Shown: positions 35,519-45,482, counted from the stretch's first letter. The stretch is 64,000 nucleotides of DNA from Eunapius fragilis (GCA_963681505.1 OY811993.1:772562-836561); one strand, 5' to 3'. Notes: a model not told the origin generated them from the letters alone. Numbers and translations are program-made.

Positions 35519-35822
35519 GATATGCCTCTATGTGCATGTAACACTTCATAATGTGCATGTGACATTTCCTTATGTGCTGTGACACTTCTTTAAGTGCATG
35601 TGACACTTCTTTATGTGCATGTGACGCCTCTATGTGCATGTGATACCTCTTTATATGCATGTGACACTTCTTTATGTGCATGTGACACCTCTTTATGTGC
35701 ATGTGACACCTCTTTATGTGCATGTGACACCTCTATGTGCATGTGACACTTCTTTATGCGCATGTGACACTTCTTTATGTGCATGTGACACCTCTGTGTG
35801 CATGTGACACCTCTTCATACTC
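35519..35822. repeat. Minisatellite, ~21-bp unit (GTGCATGTGACACTTCTTTAT type)
   Basis: About 14 units, mostly TGTGCATGTGACACYTCTTT with variants. The same unit occurs in reverse orientation at 58700-58880. Confidence 0.9.
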
Positions 35823-36194
35823 ATGCAGGGTATGGAAACTCAACCTCTAAAGCACAGGCTGTTGGTACAAAGCTCTGCCCCTGTACAATATCCTGATATG
35901 AGCCACTGCAGCTATTTTATACTGTCCAATGTGTATGTGTGGTGTGTATGAGTGTTTTAGTTTGCTTTTTCAAACTTTTTATGCAAGTGCAATTTTGATA
36001 CACAAACAATTATTCAGAATTCGAATAATCGTACAGAATTTTGTACCTGGTAGCGAAATACACTAATAGTGATGTGTTTATATTACAGTAAATAGTACCG
36101 GTACCTTCTCATGCATGCATGTACTTCACAGTATAACATAATTCATTAAGATGGAACTTAATAGTTTATGGTTGAGTACATGTACGTGCATGTT

Positions 36195-36280
36195 CTACCA
36201 GTAGATCCAACATTACGTCGCATAATGATAATATAACAGTGTCCCCGAAAATTTTGAGTCACATCTAGATAGACCTTATG
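36195..36280. repeat. Segment repeated in inverse orientation at 58508-58575
   Basis: Shares AGTAGATCCAACATTACGTC and, after a small indel, GTCCCCGAAA..TT.GAGTCACATCT. With the minisatellite nearby (35.5 kb and 58.7 kb) it marks a larger inverted duplication. Confidence 0.7.
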
Positions 36281-36783
36281 TACCAAACCATAAATCTCAT
36301 TTATTTACTTTGTTATCACGTATAATTTTATGCATTAGAAATATATTGAAATCATTTATACTAAAGAGGAAACACTAAACTGGTAATAACGTTCATGCAT
36401 GTATACATGAAATTTTTTTGTTTCCATAAATGCTGCACACAGTACTAGCAGAGCTCTAGTATTGGCCCTTAACTGATGACCTGGGATTTGGTACAACTCA
36501 GCTAAGAAGTCAAATATGTTCTGAATGTTTGCTTACAGCACTGTTTAGGTTTCCAAAGGCTTCAAGGAACCACATTGAAACATTCAGATTTGAAGACCAG
36601 TTCACACTGCAGTACAAAAAAAGACTTCATCATCCCCCCCCCCTCTCATCCATAACTGTATGAAATGCAGATGAGCTGACACACACATACACACACATAC
36701 ATGTACACACACAGTCACCTCATCAATCACCTCATGGTGGGGGTGGGGGTGGGGGGGGGGGGGGGGGGGTTAACCTGTGTTCA

Positions 36784-37090
36784 TTAGTCTCATTATCAAT
36801 CCCTCTACTATCGATGCTCATAATAATGACAAAACTGACCTGAACAACAATTTAATGCGAGCAGTGGAGCTCAGACAACTAATACTAGCCTTATAGAATT
36901 ATAGCTTTCAATATCTTCTTTCAACAAAGTGCTGTAACATGGAGTGGAGGTGTTAACAAGTGTTGATTACTTTCTTTTCCATCCCTATACTATTTATAAT
37001 GACAAACTGATCTGAACAAAAGGCGGGCAGTGGAGCTGAATAAAACTAAATTAGTTTTCAATTTCCTTTTTCAACAAAGAATGGGCCTGC
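36784..37090. repeat. Diverged direct duplication, ~170-180-bp unit
   Basis: Two units share CCCTCTACTAT/CCCTATACTAT, AATGACAAA.CTGA.CTGAACAA, GCAGTGGAGCT and TTTTTCAACAAAG. A G32 tract precedes the first unit (36737-36768). Confidence 0.55.
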
Positions 37091-37685
37091 ACACAACCAT
37101 AATACATGACCTAAAAAATAATGTCTGATGGCCTTCAGCAGAATGCCTAGAAACATTTCAACTTTCCAACAAAGGTATGTAGTTGCTCATTTAATTTATT
37201 GCAAATAGCAATTCTCATTAGGCGGCTGGTATATATGGTATTTTTCTATCATGAATGATTGCCAATGTATTTTAGCTGTTGTATGGAACAAGATTAGCAG
37301 GAGGCTATGAATATTCAGGAAGACCTGGATGACTATCCATGCCATCCTCATACTTTTCTCTATTTGACTCTGAATATGCAGGCAACACAGGCAAAGGGTA
37401 GAAAACACCCTTCTGGCCCTCACGCATTCCACTAATTACTTCTCCCATTTAATGCTACCCATATATGCATGTGCGTGTCAGAAACTGTACCGGTATCAAT
37501 TCATAGACCCTATTGGACGAAACTGGCAGAATACTGCCGGATGTTCAGTTAACCCCCCCTCCCTGATTTTGTAATTTGTAAACTTACAATACATACTGCT
37601 GAACCTAAGCTAAACTAAGCCCAGCTAGATGGGCGTATCCTAAACAAAGCCCAGCTAGACGAGGAAACAGTTGGCTGATCCGTTA

Positions 37686-37764
37686 ACAAATCCAGCCAGA
37701 CCGGGATTTGGGGGGGGGGGGGGGGGGGGGGGATAAACTGCAATCCGGGTCTAGCTGGATTTAT
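37686..37764. repeat. Inverted repeat around a G tract
   Basis: AAATCCAGCCAGACCGGGATT and the reversed AAATCCAGCTAGACCCGGATT flank a G22 run. Further GCCCAGCTAGA copies lie just left (37620 and 37650). Confidence 0.65.
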
Positions 37765-38080
37765 TAGCGGATGTCTGTACCGTATAAGCAGGGCCGCCAA
37801 GAGCCAGCCCGGGCCCGGGGCAAATTTTTTCTCGGGCCCCTAGCTCAATGAATTAATAATACATAGTGTATAATACTGTATATATTCATGCTATGTTGTT
37901 TGCATTTGTGTTATGTACAAAGCAAATTTTAAAAAAGAACATAAACATAAACATACAGTACGCACAAATCATCAATTGAAGGGAGTGCCGACAGCAGCGC
38001 GTGCTTTTTTGTTTGCGAAGGTTTCTATTATTGCATTAAAATCTAGTTGCTTCGCCAAATACATTGGCAATCATTCATGA

Positions 38081-38146
38081 GGGTTAGGGTTAGGGTTAGG
38101 GTTAGGGTTAGGGTTAGGGTTAGGGTTAGGGTTAGGGTTAGGGTTA
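38081..38146. repeat. Interstitial telomere-type repeat, 11 x GGGTTA
   Basis: Perfect array with no variants, in TTAGGG sense on the plus strand. It is followed within 3 bp by a perfect 41-bp inverted repeat. Confidence 0.97.
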
Positions 38147-38149
38147 ATT

Positions 38150-38256
38150 AAGAACTATCTCCGATCAACTATGTGCCAGATGCGGTTGACTTTTTTTAGG
38201 AACATTGGCTGTCGAGTCAACCGCATCTGGCACATAGTTGATCGGAGATAGTTCTT
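38150..38256. repeat. Perfect 41-bp inverted repeat with 25-bp loop
   Basis: Arms 38150-38190 and 38216-38256 are exact reverse complements, starting AAGAACTATCTCCGATCAAC. They abut the telomere-type array. Confidence 0.95.
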
Positions 38257-38689
38257 TTAATTCTTTTTAGAACACTAAAAGATCGTTCTGTTCGGCTACT
38301 GTAACCGGACCCTGATTATCACGAATCTCATCAATCTCATTAAATCTTTAAACGCTATCACTTACATCAAACCCATTTTGTTTTAGCATATTCTGCCCTC
38401 TGACCCCTTCAGCACGCATTGCCTTTTCTCTTTTTTTCTAGGCGCCTGATTTGTGATGGTAGCTCATTCTTGCCGCTTGTTAACTAGAAAGTGTAAACCA
38501 AGACGCTGATTGGTTGCAACGGTCTGGGCCCCGAAACTAATTAGCAACTAAGCCATTCATTATCGACCAGGCCTGAGAGGGCGTGCCTAATAAAGGGCGT
38601 GGCTCTAAAGGCCCGGGCCCCATTGAGGCCCGGGCCCGGGGATTTGCCCCCCCCCCCTCATTGGGGCTGCGTATAAGTAGAATTAAATG

Positions 38690-38722
<33 letters not shown>
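38690..38722. repeat. G33 homopolymer
   Basis: Uninterrupted G tract, one of at least eight G or C tracts longer than 20 in the window (others near 16738, 23859, 24370, 36750, 37711, 39217, 51358, 60270). Confidence 0.9.
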
Positions 38723-38723
<1 letters not shown>

Positions 38724-38873
38724 GGATGTTCACAAGAACCTTTGTAAATGTGGTCGTTCTATATAGAATTCGAAGCGAACAATCACAAAGTCGTATATAC
38801 GATAGGCCCGACGGGGACAAGCCATATATATATATAAGGACAGTGCCCAATTATAATCACGTGTGATCTGAGG

Positions 38874-39469
38874 CAGTGGCGGCGGAAGGGGGGGGGGGGC
38901 TGGAGGGTCTCGAGCCCCCCCAATAATGACATAGGGGGGGCTCAGCCCCTCCTAAACAATAACCGATATAGTACAATTGTTATTCCTAGCCCGCGAGATT
39001 GCTCGCGTATACCGTTACCGTTCGCCTGTGCCCGCGCATGTATATAGTGACATCCAGAAAAGTCACCATAGGCGACCGCTCGATGGGGAAAAGGGGGGCC
39101 CCCTCTCAACTAATAATATTCATAAAGCTAGTTTTCTTGAATCGTATGAGTTTTTTCGTGCATAAATATAATTAGGGCATCGAAAGCTTCCACAATTCGC
39201 TCGGGAAGGCACACCTCCCCCCCCCCCCCCCCCCCCCCCCCCCTCCCCCCGATTAGCGTGCTTGACAATGTGAAGCGAAGGCTGTCCCGATTGATTGTTA
39301 GCTGTATGCCAAATGGTAACAGTACAGATAGATTGTAATGGGTTAGGGAGTTCTTACTCCTCCCGCCCCCGGCAGACAAAAGGAATAAATGCTCTCTTCA
39401 AGTCATGAATTTAATTATCCTCGCTTTTAGAGCCCCCCCCCCAATCTTATATACCTTCCGCCGCCGCTG
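38874..39469. mobile_element. TIR element (596 bp), hAT-like ends, TGAGG duplication
   Basis: Left end CAGTGGCGGCGGAAGG, right end reversed CAGCGGCGGCGGAAGG. TGAGG precedes (38869-38873) and follows (39470-39474). Poly-G/C blocks lie just inside both ends. Non-coding. It sits 60 bp left of the large hAT element. Confidence 0.8.
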
Positions 39470-39798
39470 TGAGGCGACGACCTATGGCTACGTAACTTAT
39501 TTTACACAAATTCCCTTCAACCTGGATGTGTCAGACACTCCATGGGGTTTTTTTTGTAAGCGTGAGGCAGTGGATTGTTATGCGTGAGATTAGTACTGAT
39601 TTACATCATTTAATGGAATTTTCCGGCTGTGTTACCATCTCGCGGTAGACGTTTAGCCAAACTTTACGTGGTACCGGCAGTACGTTACATGACTAAGTAC
39701 AACACTACACACGAATTATATAGCAATAATAACATAATCATAAGTCTATTTCCGTGAATGCGCTTTATTGAATTCCCATGTCGCAGCTTTTGCATTCT

Positions 39799-40223
39799 TC
39801 AACACTTCGCTAAATGGTTCAAAGCAATGTGCTGGCTCCTTTGCAGCGCGAGCTTGATTGATAGAATACTGGATAGTGTTCCTGCAGGATCTAAGTTAGG
39901 TCTGAATGCAGTTTTGTTCTTGCGAACCATGGAGAAGAGTCGATCTCTCTTCTTCTGCATTTGAATGTGGTATTGTTAAATCCACCTTACCAACATTTGT
40001 GAGCCTTGGAAACCTTAAGGAATTATCAGGATATTTCAGTGATGACAAATAGTGCCATAACACATCCATTCTATGGTAGGCCTGCTTTTCATCATCCATA
40101 ACTGTACTTCTATCCCAAATATCTCTTGGGATTATTGAATCGTCCAGAAGTTGATATTGTGTGAACTCTTCAGAAAGGTTATCCATTTCTTTTGGGGAAT
40201 TATATGGCAAAAGAACATAAAAC
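39799..40223 (-). pseudogene. hAT transposase exon 6: C-terminal dimerisation region
   Basis: Acceptor GTATTCTTTCAG. Reads FYVLLPYNSPKEMDNLSEEF, TQYQLLDDSIIPRDIWDRST, YHRMDVLWHYLSSLKY, RFPRLTNVGKVDLTIPHSNA, then after a frameshift near 39950 RLFSMVRKNKTAFRPNLDPA and TLSSILSIKLAL. P(H)SNAEEER..S...KNKT..R..L...TL..IL..K is the conserved hAT C-terminal (Dimer_Tnp_hAT-like) signature. It ends at a TGA (39799). Only one shift interrupts it. Confidence 0.75.
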
Positions 40224-40258
40224 CTGAAAGAATACAAATTTTACTTTGCACTAATGTA

Positions 40259-41271
40259 TGTAATGTCACGTAAATCTAGTCTGGGGACTTGTAGCTGACG
40301 TCAATAATTATGTATATGCTTGGCGGGACAACTACTGCTGCACAGCCGGTTTGAAAGACTGATCCGTGTTCCGGACCCCTTCGTAATAATAGCAAAACAA
40401 TACTATTGGACGGATCCATCCAGAACACAACTTCTAAGACTATTTAAACTGTGATTGTGTGTATCGATCACTGCAGGGGCGCCGGAAGATATAGAACATT
40501 GGTCCGGCAAATGAATAAATAACTAGGTGGGCGGAGACTAAGGGGGTGGGTGCGGGAGGGGGTTTTACCCCCTCCCGCCCAGCCAGGGGGCATGGGGGAG
40601 CGCTGTAAGCTCCCCCCATCGGGGCCTGGGGCGGAGCCCCAGAAGCTTTGCAAGTTGTGCGTTTTTAATGTCCTAAACCATAAGGAATTTCACCAGTTCG
40701 CGGTTTGCCGCCCAAAAATCATAGCAATGAGTTCGATTCGAAATCTGTAGAATTATCGTAATGGAGCCAGCTGTAATGTACTAGTATTTTTCACACCATT
40801 CGGCTCGAAACGAGCTCATCTCGTCCTTCGATCCAAAGGCACGCTTAGGTAAAAGTAAAGACTTCGGGGGGTGAAATTTCTCTGGCATCGATGCAATCGA
40901 TAAGCCAGTGGGCTTAGTCAAAGAGGACGATGGTAGCTGGTAGCGATGACGACAGGTGCTGATCCATTGGTGTGTTTAGTTACAGTAATTTAATTAACTG
41001 GCGGCATTGATGTACACGTAGCGATAATTTATGCGTGCGCGTATTACATACACATGAATGTATACTGCGTTTTCTATTCACAGCAACCAACATTACCTCT
41101 TTGTGCTTAATTTTAATAATAATATCTTATTTTTAAAATATTGGTCTGGCAATTGCCGGACCTGCCCCCCCGGCTCCGGCGCCCGTGGATCATGTATGTA
41201 CTGTGTGGGTATATTCTTGACTGAGTTAAGCCATCAAGTTCGGGTTGAACTAGAGAAACAAGGGTATTACA
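40259..41271 (+). repeat. 5' LTR of the Ty3/gypsy element (with insertion)
   Basis: Starts TGTAATGTCACG and ends GGTATTACA, matching the 3' LTR. 40471-41187 is foreign (TIR element), leaving about 291 bp of LTR. TGTA directly precedes it (40255-40258) and follows the 3' LTR. Confidence 0.92.
40471..41187. mobile_element. TIR element inside the 5' LTR (717 bp)
   Basis: Ends CAGGGGCGCCGGA (from 40474) and reversed CACGGGCGCCGGA; further shared GGTCCGGCAA inside. GATCA flanks it on both sides (40466-40470, 41188-41192) as a probable 5-bp duplication. The 3' LTR shows the nearly empty site at 45716-45730. Non-coding; contains GC-rich palindromic blocks near 40555-40640. Confidence 0.8.
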
Positions 41272-41272
41272 C

Positions 41273-41283
41273 TGGTAGCAGAG
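41273..41283 (+). promoter_or_regulatory. Primer binding site, initiator tRNA-Met type
   Basis: TGGTAGCAGAG begins 1 nt after the 5' LTR and is complementary to the 3' end of metazoan initiator tRNA-Met (..CUCUGCUACCA). The gag ATG follows at 41285. Confidence 0.8.
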
Positions 41284-41284
41284 A

Positions 41285-42130
41285 ATGGAGCCTCAGCGAC
41301 ATATTAGCCTACCGAGTTGTTTTTCGCACGGGAACTTCGCCGACTGGTTGGAGCGCTTTGAGATTTGTGCGGCCGCGAACGCATGGCAGGAGGATACGAT
41401 GGCCTTGAAACTTCCCACGCTGCTGGAAGGGGAAGCTCTTGTCGCGTGGTTGGGGATTTCTGCGGATACAAGAACAAAATACGCTGCTACGAAGCAAGCC
41501 CTCACAAACGCGTTAAAGCCTACGGAGTTCTCAGCTTTCGCTGAATTTCAATCGCGCAAACTACGCCCTGGCGAGACAGTTCACATGTATCTACATCATC
41601 TCAAGCGACTCCTAGATGCAGCTATGCCGGAACTGGAAGAAGATAGCAAGAACAAAATACTGTTCCAGCAATTCTTAGCGGGTGTTCCTGAGGAATGCAG
41701 TCGCGTTTTGCGAACAAATCCTGAAATCACGACCATCGATGCCGCAGTTACGAGAGCCAAGCTCCTCTTAACCGTATCAGTGGAGAAGTCCGCGTTGTCG
41801 GTTGCCGCAGTCACGGACACAGATACGTGTCCTGAAGTACGAGCCTTGCAAGACAGCGTTCAGTATCTCACAGAGCAAATGTCAACCTTGATGGAGAAAC
41901 TTCAACAACACGCATTTACTGCTGCCATTCAGCCCCCGACTTCTGTTTCTGTCAGATGCTATAATTGTAACCGCCCTGGACACCTATCGCGGAACTGCAG
42001 ACAGCCAAGACGTCAGCCGGTGTGTTACAGCTGCAATCAACCTGGACATGTTGCAAGAGATTGTCAGCATCAGGGAAATGGACTGGGAATGACCACTTCA
42101 AGGGCCACAGGTCATTCTGCTCGTGTCTAG
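41285..42130 (+). CDS. gag: Ty3/gypsy gag (capsid and nucleocapsid)
   Basis: 281 codons, intact. The N-terminal part (MEPQRHISLPSCFSHGNFAD then W...FEICAAANAWQED) is a retrotransposon-gag-type capsid with L..LL.GEA...W..; the end has two CCHC knuckles, CYNCNRPGHLSRNC and CYSCNQPGHVARDC, that bind RNA. It forms the particle in which the element's RNA is copied. The start directly follows the primer binding site, as is usual. It overlaps the pol frame by about 100 nt; pol is in the -1 frame, and a GGGAAAT heptamer lies in the overlap. Confidence 0.93.
   Translation: MEPQRHISLPSCFSHGNFADWLERFEICAAANAWQEDTMALKLPTLLEGEALVAWLGISADTRTKYAATKQALTNALKPTEFSAFAEFQSRKLRPGETVHMYLHHLKRLLDAAMPELEEDSKNKILFQQFLAGVPEECSRVLRTNPEITTIDAAVTRAKLLLTVSVEKSALSVAAVTDTDTCPEVRALQDSVQYLTEQMSTLMEKLQQHAFTAAIQPPTSVSVRCYNCNRPGHLSRNCRQPRRQPVCYSCNQPGHVARDCQHQGNGLGMTTSRATGHSARV
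42073..42079 (+). promoter_or_regulatory. Candidate -1 ribosomal frameshift heptamer
   Basis: GGGAAAT lies in the gag/pol overlap, and in the gag frame it reads CAG GGA AAT, i.e. G GGA AAT, the exact X XXY YYZ phase required. A -1 slip here enters the open pol frame. Function is inferred from motif and phase. Confidence 0.6.
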
Positions 42131-44097
42131 GGGCCCAAGAATTTATCACTGCCGTTTCGAGTGAGCATGTACCCATCATTGAAGGAAAGCTGAATGCTAG
42201 CAATGTAAAAATTATGGTAGATTCAGGTTCATCCGTTTCCTTAGTAGACAAGGCGTACCTTCCTTCGGCGTGTTTAATCAGAAGAAGACAACAGTCGCTT
42301 CGTACAGCAGATGGACACGGGATGAGTATAGTTGGAATAGTCAGGCTTATGGTGCAATTGGGGTCTTATACAACTGAACACGAACTCCTGGTAGCTGAAC
42401 ACTTGTTAATGCCTGTTATTCTGGGAGTGGACTTCCTTTCTAAGCACGCTGTCACAGTGGTTTTTGATCAGAGCCTAGTATACATACGAATTGGAAAGGA
42501 AGTCATCCATACAGTTAGCAGGCAGGACAAGGCCAATATTTGCTATGCCGTTTCTACCAGGAGTAATCCAGAGGAAAATGATGGGGTGGATGAATGTGCT
42601 GTACCAAGATTTGGTGAAACGCCATCATATGACATACCATCATGCCCAGCAGAACTGCAGGCCGTGGTTGACGAGTACAGGCAACTATTTTCAACAGTTC
42701 CTGGTTTCACAGATCTTGCTCACCATACCATTCCTACAGCTAACAACCATCCAGTCCGTGTTCCTCCAAATCGCATACCAGCCCAGTACAGAGAGGAAAT
42801 AGAACGTCAATTGCAGGAGATGCTAGATCGCAACATCATCAGAGTGAGCAGCAGTCCATGGCTAGCACCTGCAGTGTATGTGCCCAAGAAAAGTGGTGAA
42901 CTTAGAATTTGCATTGACTACAGGGAGCTGAACAAGAGGACAATGAAAGATGCATATCCACTTCCACTACCTGATGAAGTACAAGACAGGCTTGCGGGGG
43001 CCTCCATATTCTCAAAACTGGATCTGCAATCAGGTTACTGGCAGCTTCCAGTGCAAGAAGAAGATCGTTTGAAGACAGAATTTTGTCCAGGCCCAGGCAT
43101 GGGACTGTATGAGTTTTGTAGGATGCCCTTTGGTGTTACCGGTGGACCGAGTTCTTTTCAGCGGCTAATGGATAAAGTGCTTCATGGCCTTTCCTTTGTC
43201 ACCAGCTACATAGACGATGTTCTAATTCACTCCAGTTCTATGGAACTTCACCAATCCCATCTACGTCTTGTGTTCAATCGCTTAGCGGAGGCAGGCCTGA
43301 CATTGAGGGGTTCAAAGTGTAAAATTGGCCTTGACAAGGTGCAATACTTGGGTCATATCTTCTCCAAAAATGGTATGGCTCCAGATACAGACAAGATCGC
43401 TGTGGTGCAGAACTGGCCAACACCAACAGACGTCACAGAGGTTCGGCAGTTCCTGGGGTTGGCATCATACTATCGACGATATGTGAAAAACTTTGCAGAT
43501 ATTGCAGCTCCTCTTCATCATCTCACACAAAAAGCAGTGGAGTTCAATTGGGAGGAGAACTGTCAGCAATCATTTCAGGTGCTGAAAGATGCATTGACTC
43601 AAGCGCCTGTCTTATGCTATCCCTGCTTCAAGAAGGGATTCACTCTACAGACAGATGCCAGTGTGGTGGGGATAGGAGCAGTGCTGGAGCAGGATGGCCA
43701 CGTGATTGCTTATGCCAGCCGCAGTCTAACCCCACCTGAAAGACAGTACAGTGTCATCGAAAGGGAATGCCTGGCTGTTGTCTTTGCAGTCAAACACTTC
43801 AGGCACTACTTACTGGGACGACCATTCAGCCTACACACTGATCATCAGCCACTACAGTGGCTTTCTGCTCAGAAGATGGAGGGCAGGTTGTGCAGATGGG
43901 CTCTTGCTCTTCAAGAGTTTGATTTCGAGATCAAATACAGGCGAGGATCATCAAATGCCAATGCAGATGCTCTCTCCCATGTACCTGCAATACAAGTAGA
44001 AATAAGTGAAATATGCTCTGCTACACTGATAACCCCTGAACTAACCACGCGCAGGATCCAAGAAGAACAACAGAGGGACGCTGTACTGAGCAAGTAA
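42079..44097 (+). CDS. pol: Ty3/gypsy pol part 1: protease, reverse transcriptase, RNase H
   Basis: Open frame of about 690 codons (from 42022; likely used from the slip site). Order: aspartic protease MVDSGSSVSLV; reverse transcriptase with LDLQSGYWQLPV, FGVTGGPSSFQRLM and the catalytic YIDDVLIH; then RNase H with TDASVVGIGAVLEQDG, ECLAVVFAVKHFRHYL and LHTDHQPLQWL. Domain order and YIDD box are those of Ty3/gypsy (Metaviridae). The frame stops at 44095-44097 just after RNase H, where a one-base loss apparently separates it from the integrase frame; function of this copy is therefore doubtful. No other fault was seen. Confidence 0.93.
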   Translation, partial: WTGNDHFKGHRSFCSCLGAQEFITAVSSEHVPIIEGKLNASNVKIMVDSGSSVSLVDKAYLPSACLIRRRQQSLRTADGHGMSIVGIVRLMVQLGSYTTEHELLVAEHLLMPVILGVDFLSKHAVTVVFDQSLVYIRIGKEVIHTVSRQDKANICYAVSTRSNPEENDGVDECAVPRFGETPSYDIPSCPAELQAVVDEYRQLFSTVPGFTDLAHHTIPTANNHPVRVPPNRIPAQYREEIERQLQEMLDRNIIRVSSSPWLAPAVYVPKKSGELRICIDYRELNKRTMKDAYPLPLPDEVQDRLAGASIFSKLDLQSGYWQLPVQEEDRLKTEFCPGPGMGLYEFCRMPFGVTGGPSSFQRLMDKVLHGLSFVTSYIDDVLIHSSSMELHQSHLRLVFNRLAEAGLTLRGSKCKIGLDKVQYLGHIFSKNGMAPDTDKIAVVQNWPTPTDVTEVRQFLGLASYYRRYVKNFADIAAPLHHLTQKAVEFNWEENCQQSFQVLKDALTQAPVLCYPCFKKGFTLQTDASVVGIGAVLEQDGHVIAYASRSLTPPERQYSVIERECLAVVFAVKHFRHYLLGRPFSLHTDHQPLQWLSAQKMEGRLCRWALALQEFDFEIKYRRGSSNANADALSHVPAIQVEISEICSATLITPELTTRRIQEEQQRDAVLSK

Positions 44098-45467
44098 TCC
44101 AACACCTTACATCACAGAACAGTACATCCAAGCCAAACTGGAAGCAGTTTCCACTAAAGCGTTACTCTCAGCTACTGAAGCAGTTACATCTGGTTGATGG
44201 TGTCCTGTGTCGCAGATTTGTTCCAGGTCCATTAGAAGAAACTATCACTGTTCCGGTGATGCCCACTTCACTTCAGGAAGTGGCCTTCCACAGCTGCCAT
44301 GACATCATAAGTGCAGGTCATCAAGGCACTGAAAAGACCCTAGACAGATTGAAGCGGATGGCCTATTGGGTTGGAATGGCAAAGGCAACAGAGCTGTACT
44401 GTCGGAGTTGTAATGTGTGTCAGCAATCGAAACTTCCAATGCCACTAGCAGTACCTATGACTAATGTTCCAATAGGTCGACCTTGGCAAATGTTAGCTGT
44501 TGATGTTTTGGAAGTCCCAATGTCTGGTCATGGAAATCGATATCTGCTGGTACTCCAAGATTATTTCACCAAGTGGGCTGAAGCAGTACCTATGCCTGAC
44601 CAAACAGCGGAAAGGATAGTTCGAGCACTGATTGATATCTTCTCTTGCTTTGGCATCCCTGAGATCCTTCACTCTGATCAAGGAAGGAATTTTGAGAGCA
44701 CAATCTTGAAGAAAACCTGTGCAGCATTTGGTATCGTCAAGTCACGAACTACTTCATATCATCCACAAGGAGATGGTATGGTGGAACGTCTTAACAGAAC
44801 TCTGTTGCAGCTGTTAAGAGCCTATGTTCAACAGCAGTCTGATTGGGAATGCCAGCTTCCACTCCTGCTCTATGCCTATCGTACGGCTCGTCACACATCA
44901 ACCCACCTGAGCCCGTTTTTACTGCTAATGGGAAGAGAACCTGTGCTTCCAATCATGCCATCACTGGCGGGAGATGATGGGAAGGGTCACGATCCACACA
45001 GTTATGAACATACCCTGACAGTCAGATTGGCAGAGCTGAGGGACCTGGTGGAGTGCCATATCACACAGGAAGCACAACGGCAGAAAGCGTTCTATGACAG
45101 CACAACTAAAAGCAGAACCTTCAATGTTGGAGATGCTGTCTGGCTACATGTGCCAACAGCTGGCAAGCTGGATGCGAGATGGGAAGGAGGATGGACTGTG
45201 AAGGAGGTGCTGTCCCCAGTAAACGTTGCAGTTGAACACACCACGACAGCAAGGACTCGTGTGGTGCATGTTAACAGACTCCAGCAACGTATTGTTAGAG
45301 GAGAGGTCGAGGCACATGGTGAAGATCATGATCAACATGGTGTACCAGTAGCTGACTGGGAAGCACCTCGCATCGAACACTTCATCCTTCCACCTCAACA
45401 AAAGCAGCAAGCTGAAGTCGGAAGGCGCTACCCTCAACGTGTTCGGCACCCAGTGTTGAGATACTAA
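44094..45467 (+). CDS. pol: Ty3/gypsy pol part 2: integrase
   Basis: Frame open from about 44094 to the stop at 45465. It starts mid-polyprotein: an HHCC zinc domain (H....H........ C..C, CRSCNVCQQSK), the catalytic core with AVDVLEVPMSG (first Asp), LHSDQGRNFES (second Asp) and SYHPQGDGMVERLNRTLL (Glu, D,D-35-E spacing), then a C-terminal module W.GGWTVKEVLSPVNVAVEH (GPY/F-like). It joins element DNA into the host genome. The ATG at 44256 is internal; translation in the intact element would come from pol. The separating frameshift makes this copy defective unless it is a sequencing error. Confidence 0.92.
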   Translation, partial: VIQHLTSQNSTSKPNWKQFPLKRYSQLLKQLHLVDGVLCRRFVPGPLEETITVPVMPTSLQEVAFHSCHDIISAGHQGTEKTLDRLKRMAYWVGMAKATELYCRSCNVCQQSKLPMPLAVPMTNVPIGRPWQMLAVDVLEVPMSGHGNRYLLVLQDYFTKWAEAVPMPDQTAERIVRALIDIFSCFGIPEILHSDQGRNFESTILKKTCAAFGIVKSRTTSYHPQGDGMVERLNRTLLQLLRAYVQQQSDWECQLPLLLYAYRTARHTSTHLSPFLLLMGREPVLPIMPSLAGDDGKGHDPHSYEHTLTVRLAELRDLVECHITQEAQRQKAFYDSTTKSRTFNVGDAVWLHVPTAGKLDARWEGGWTVKEVLSPVNVAVEHTTTARTRVVHVNRLQQRIVRGEVEAHGEDHDQHGVPVADWEAPRIEHFILPPQQKQQAEVGRRYPQRVRHPVLRY

Positions 45468-45482
45468 GCTTGGGGTCAAGCT

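Larger units (their letters stand above)
37788..38665. mobile_element. Probable decayed TIR element containing telomere-type repeats
   Basis: The left end reads CAGGGCCGCCAAGAGCCAGC followed by CCCGGGCCCGGGGCAAAT; the right side has the corresponding GCCCGGGCCCGGGGATTTGC and GGGCGTGGCTCTAAAGG in the inverse sense with rearrangement. CAGGGCCGCC is a common hAT-type end. The exact right end is unclear because of C and G tracts at 38648-38722. Confidence 0.4.

Noticed and set aside
38081..38146. A true chromosome end
   Set aside because: Unrelated sequence continues for kilobases on both sides, and the array is only 66 bp.
41293..42251. Minus-strand open frames within gag/pol
   Set aside because: Shadows of the plus-strand retrotransposon genes.
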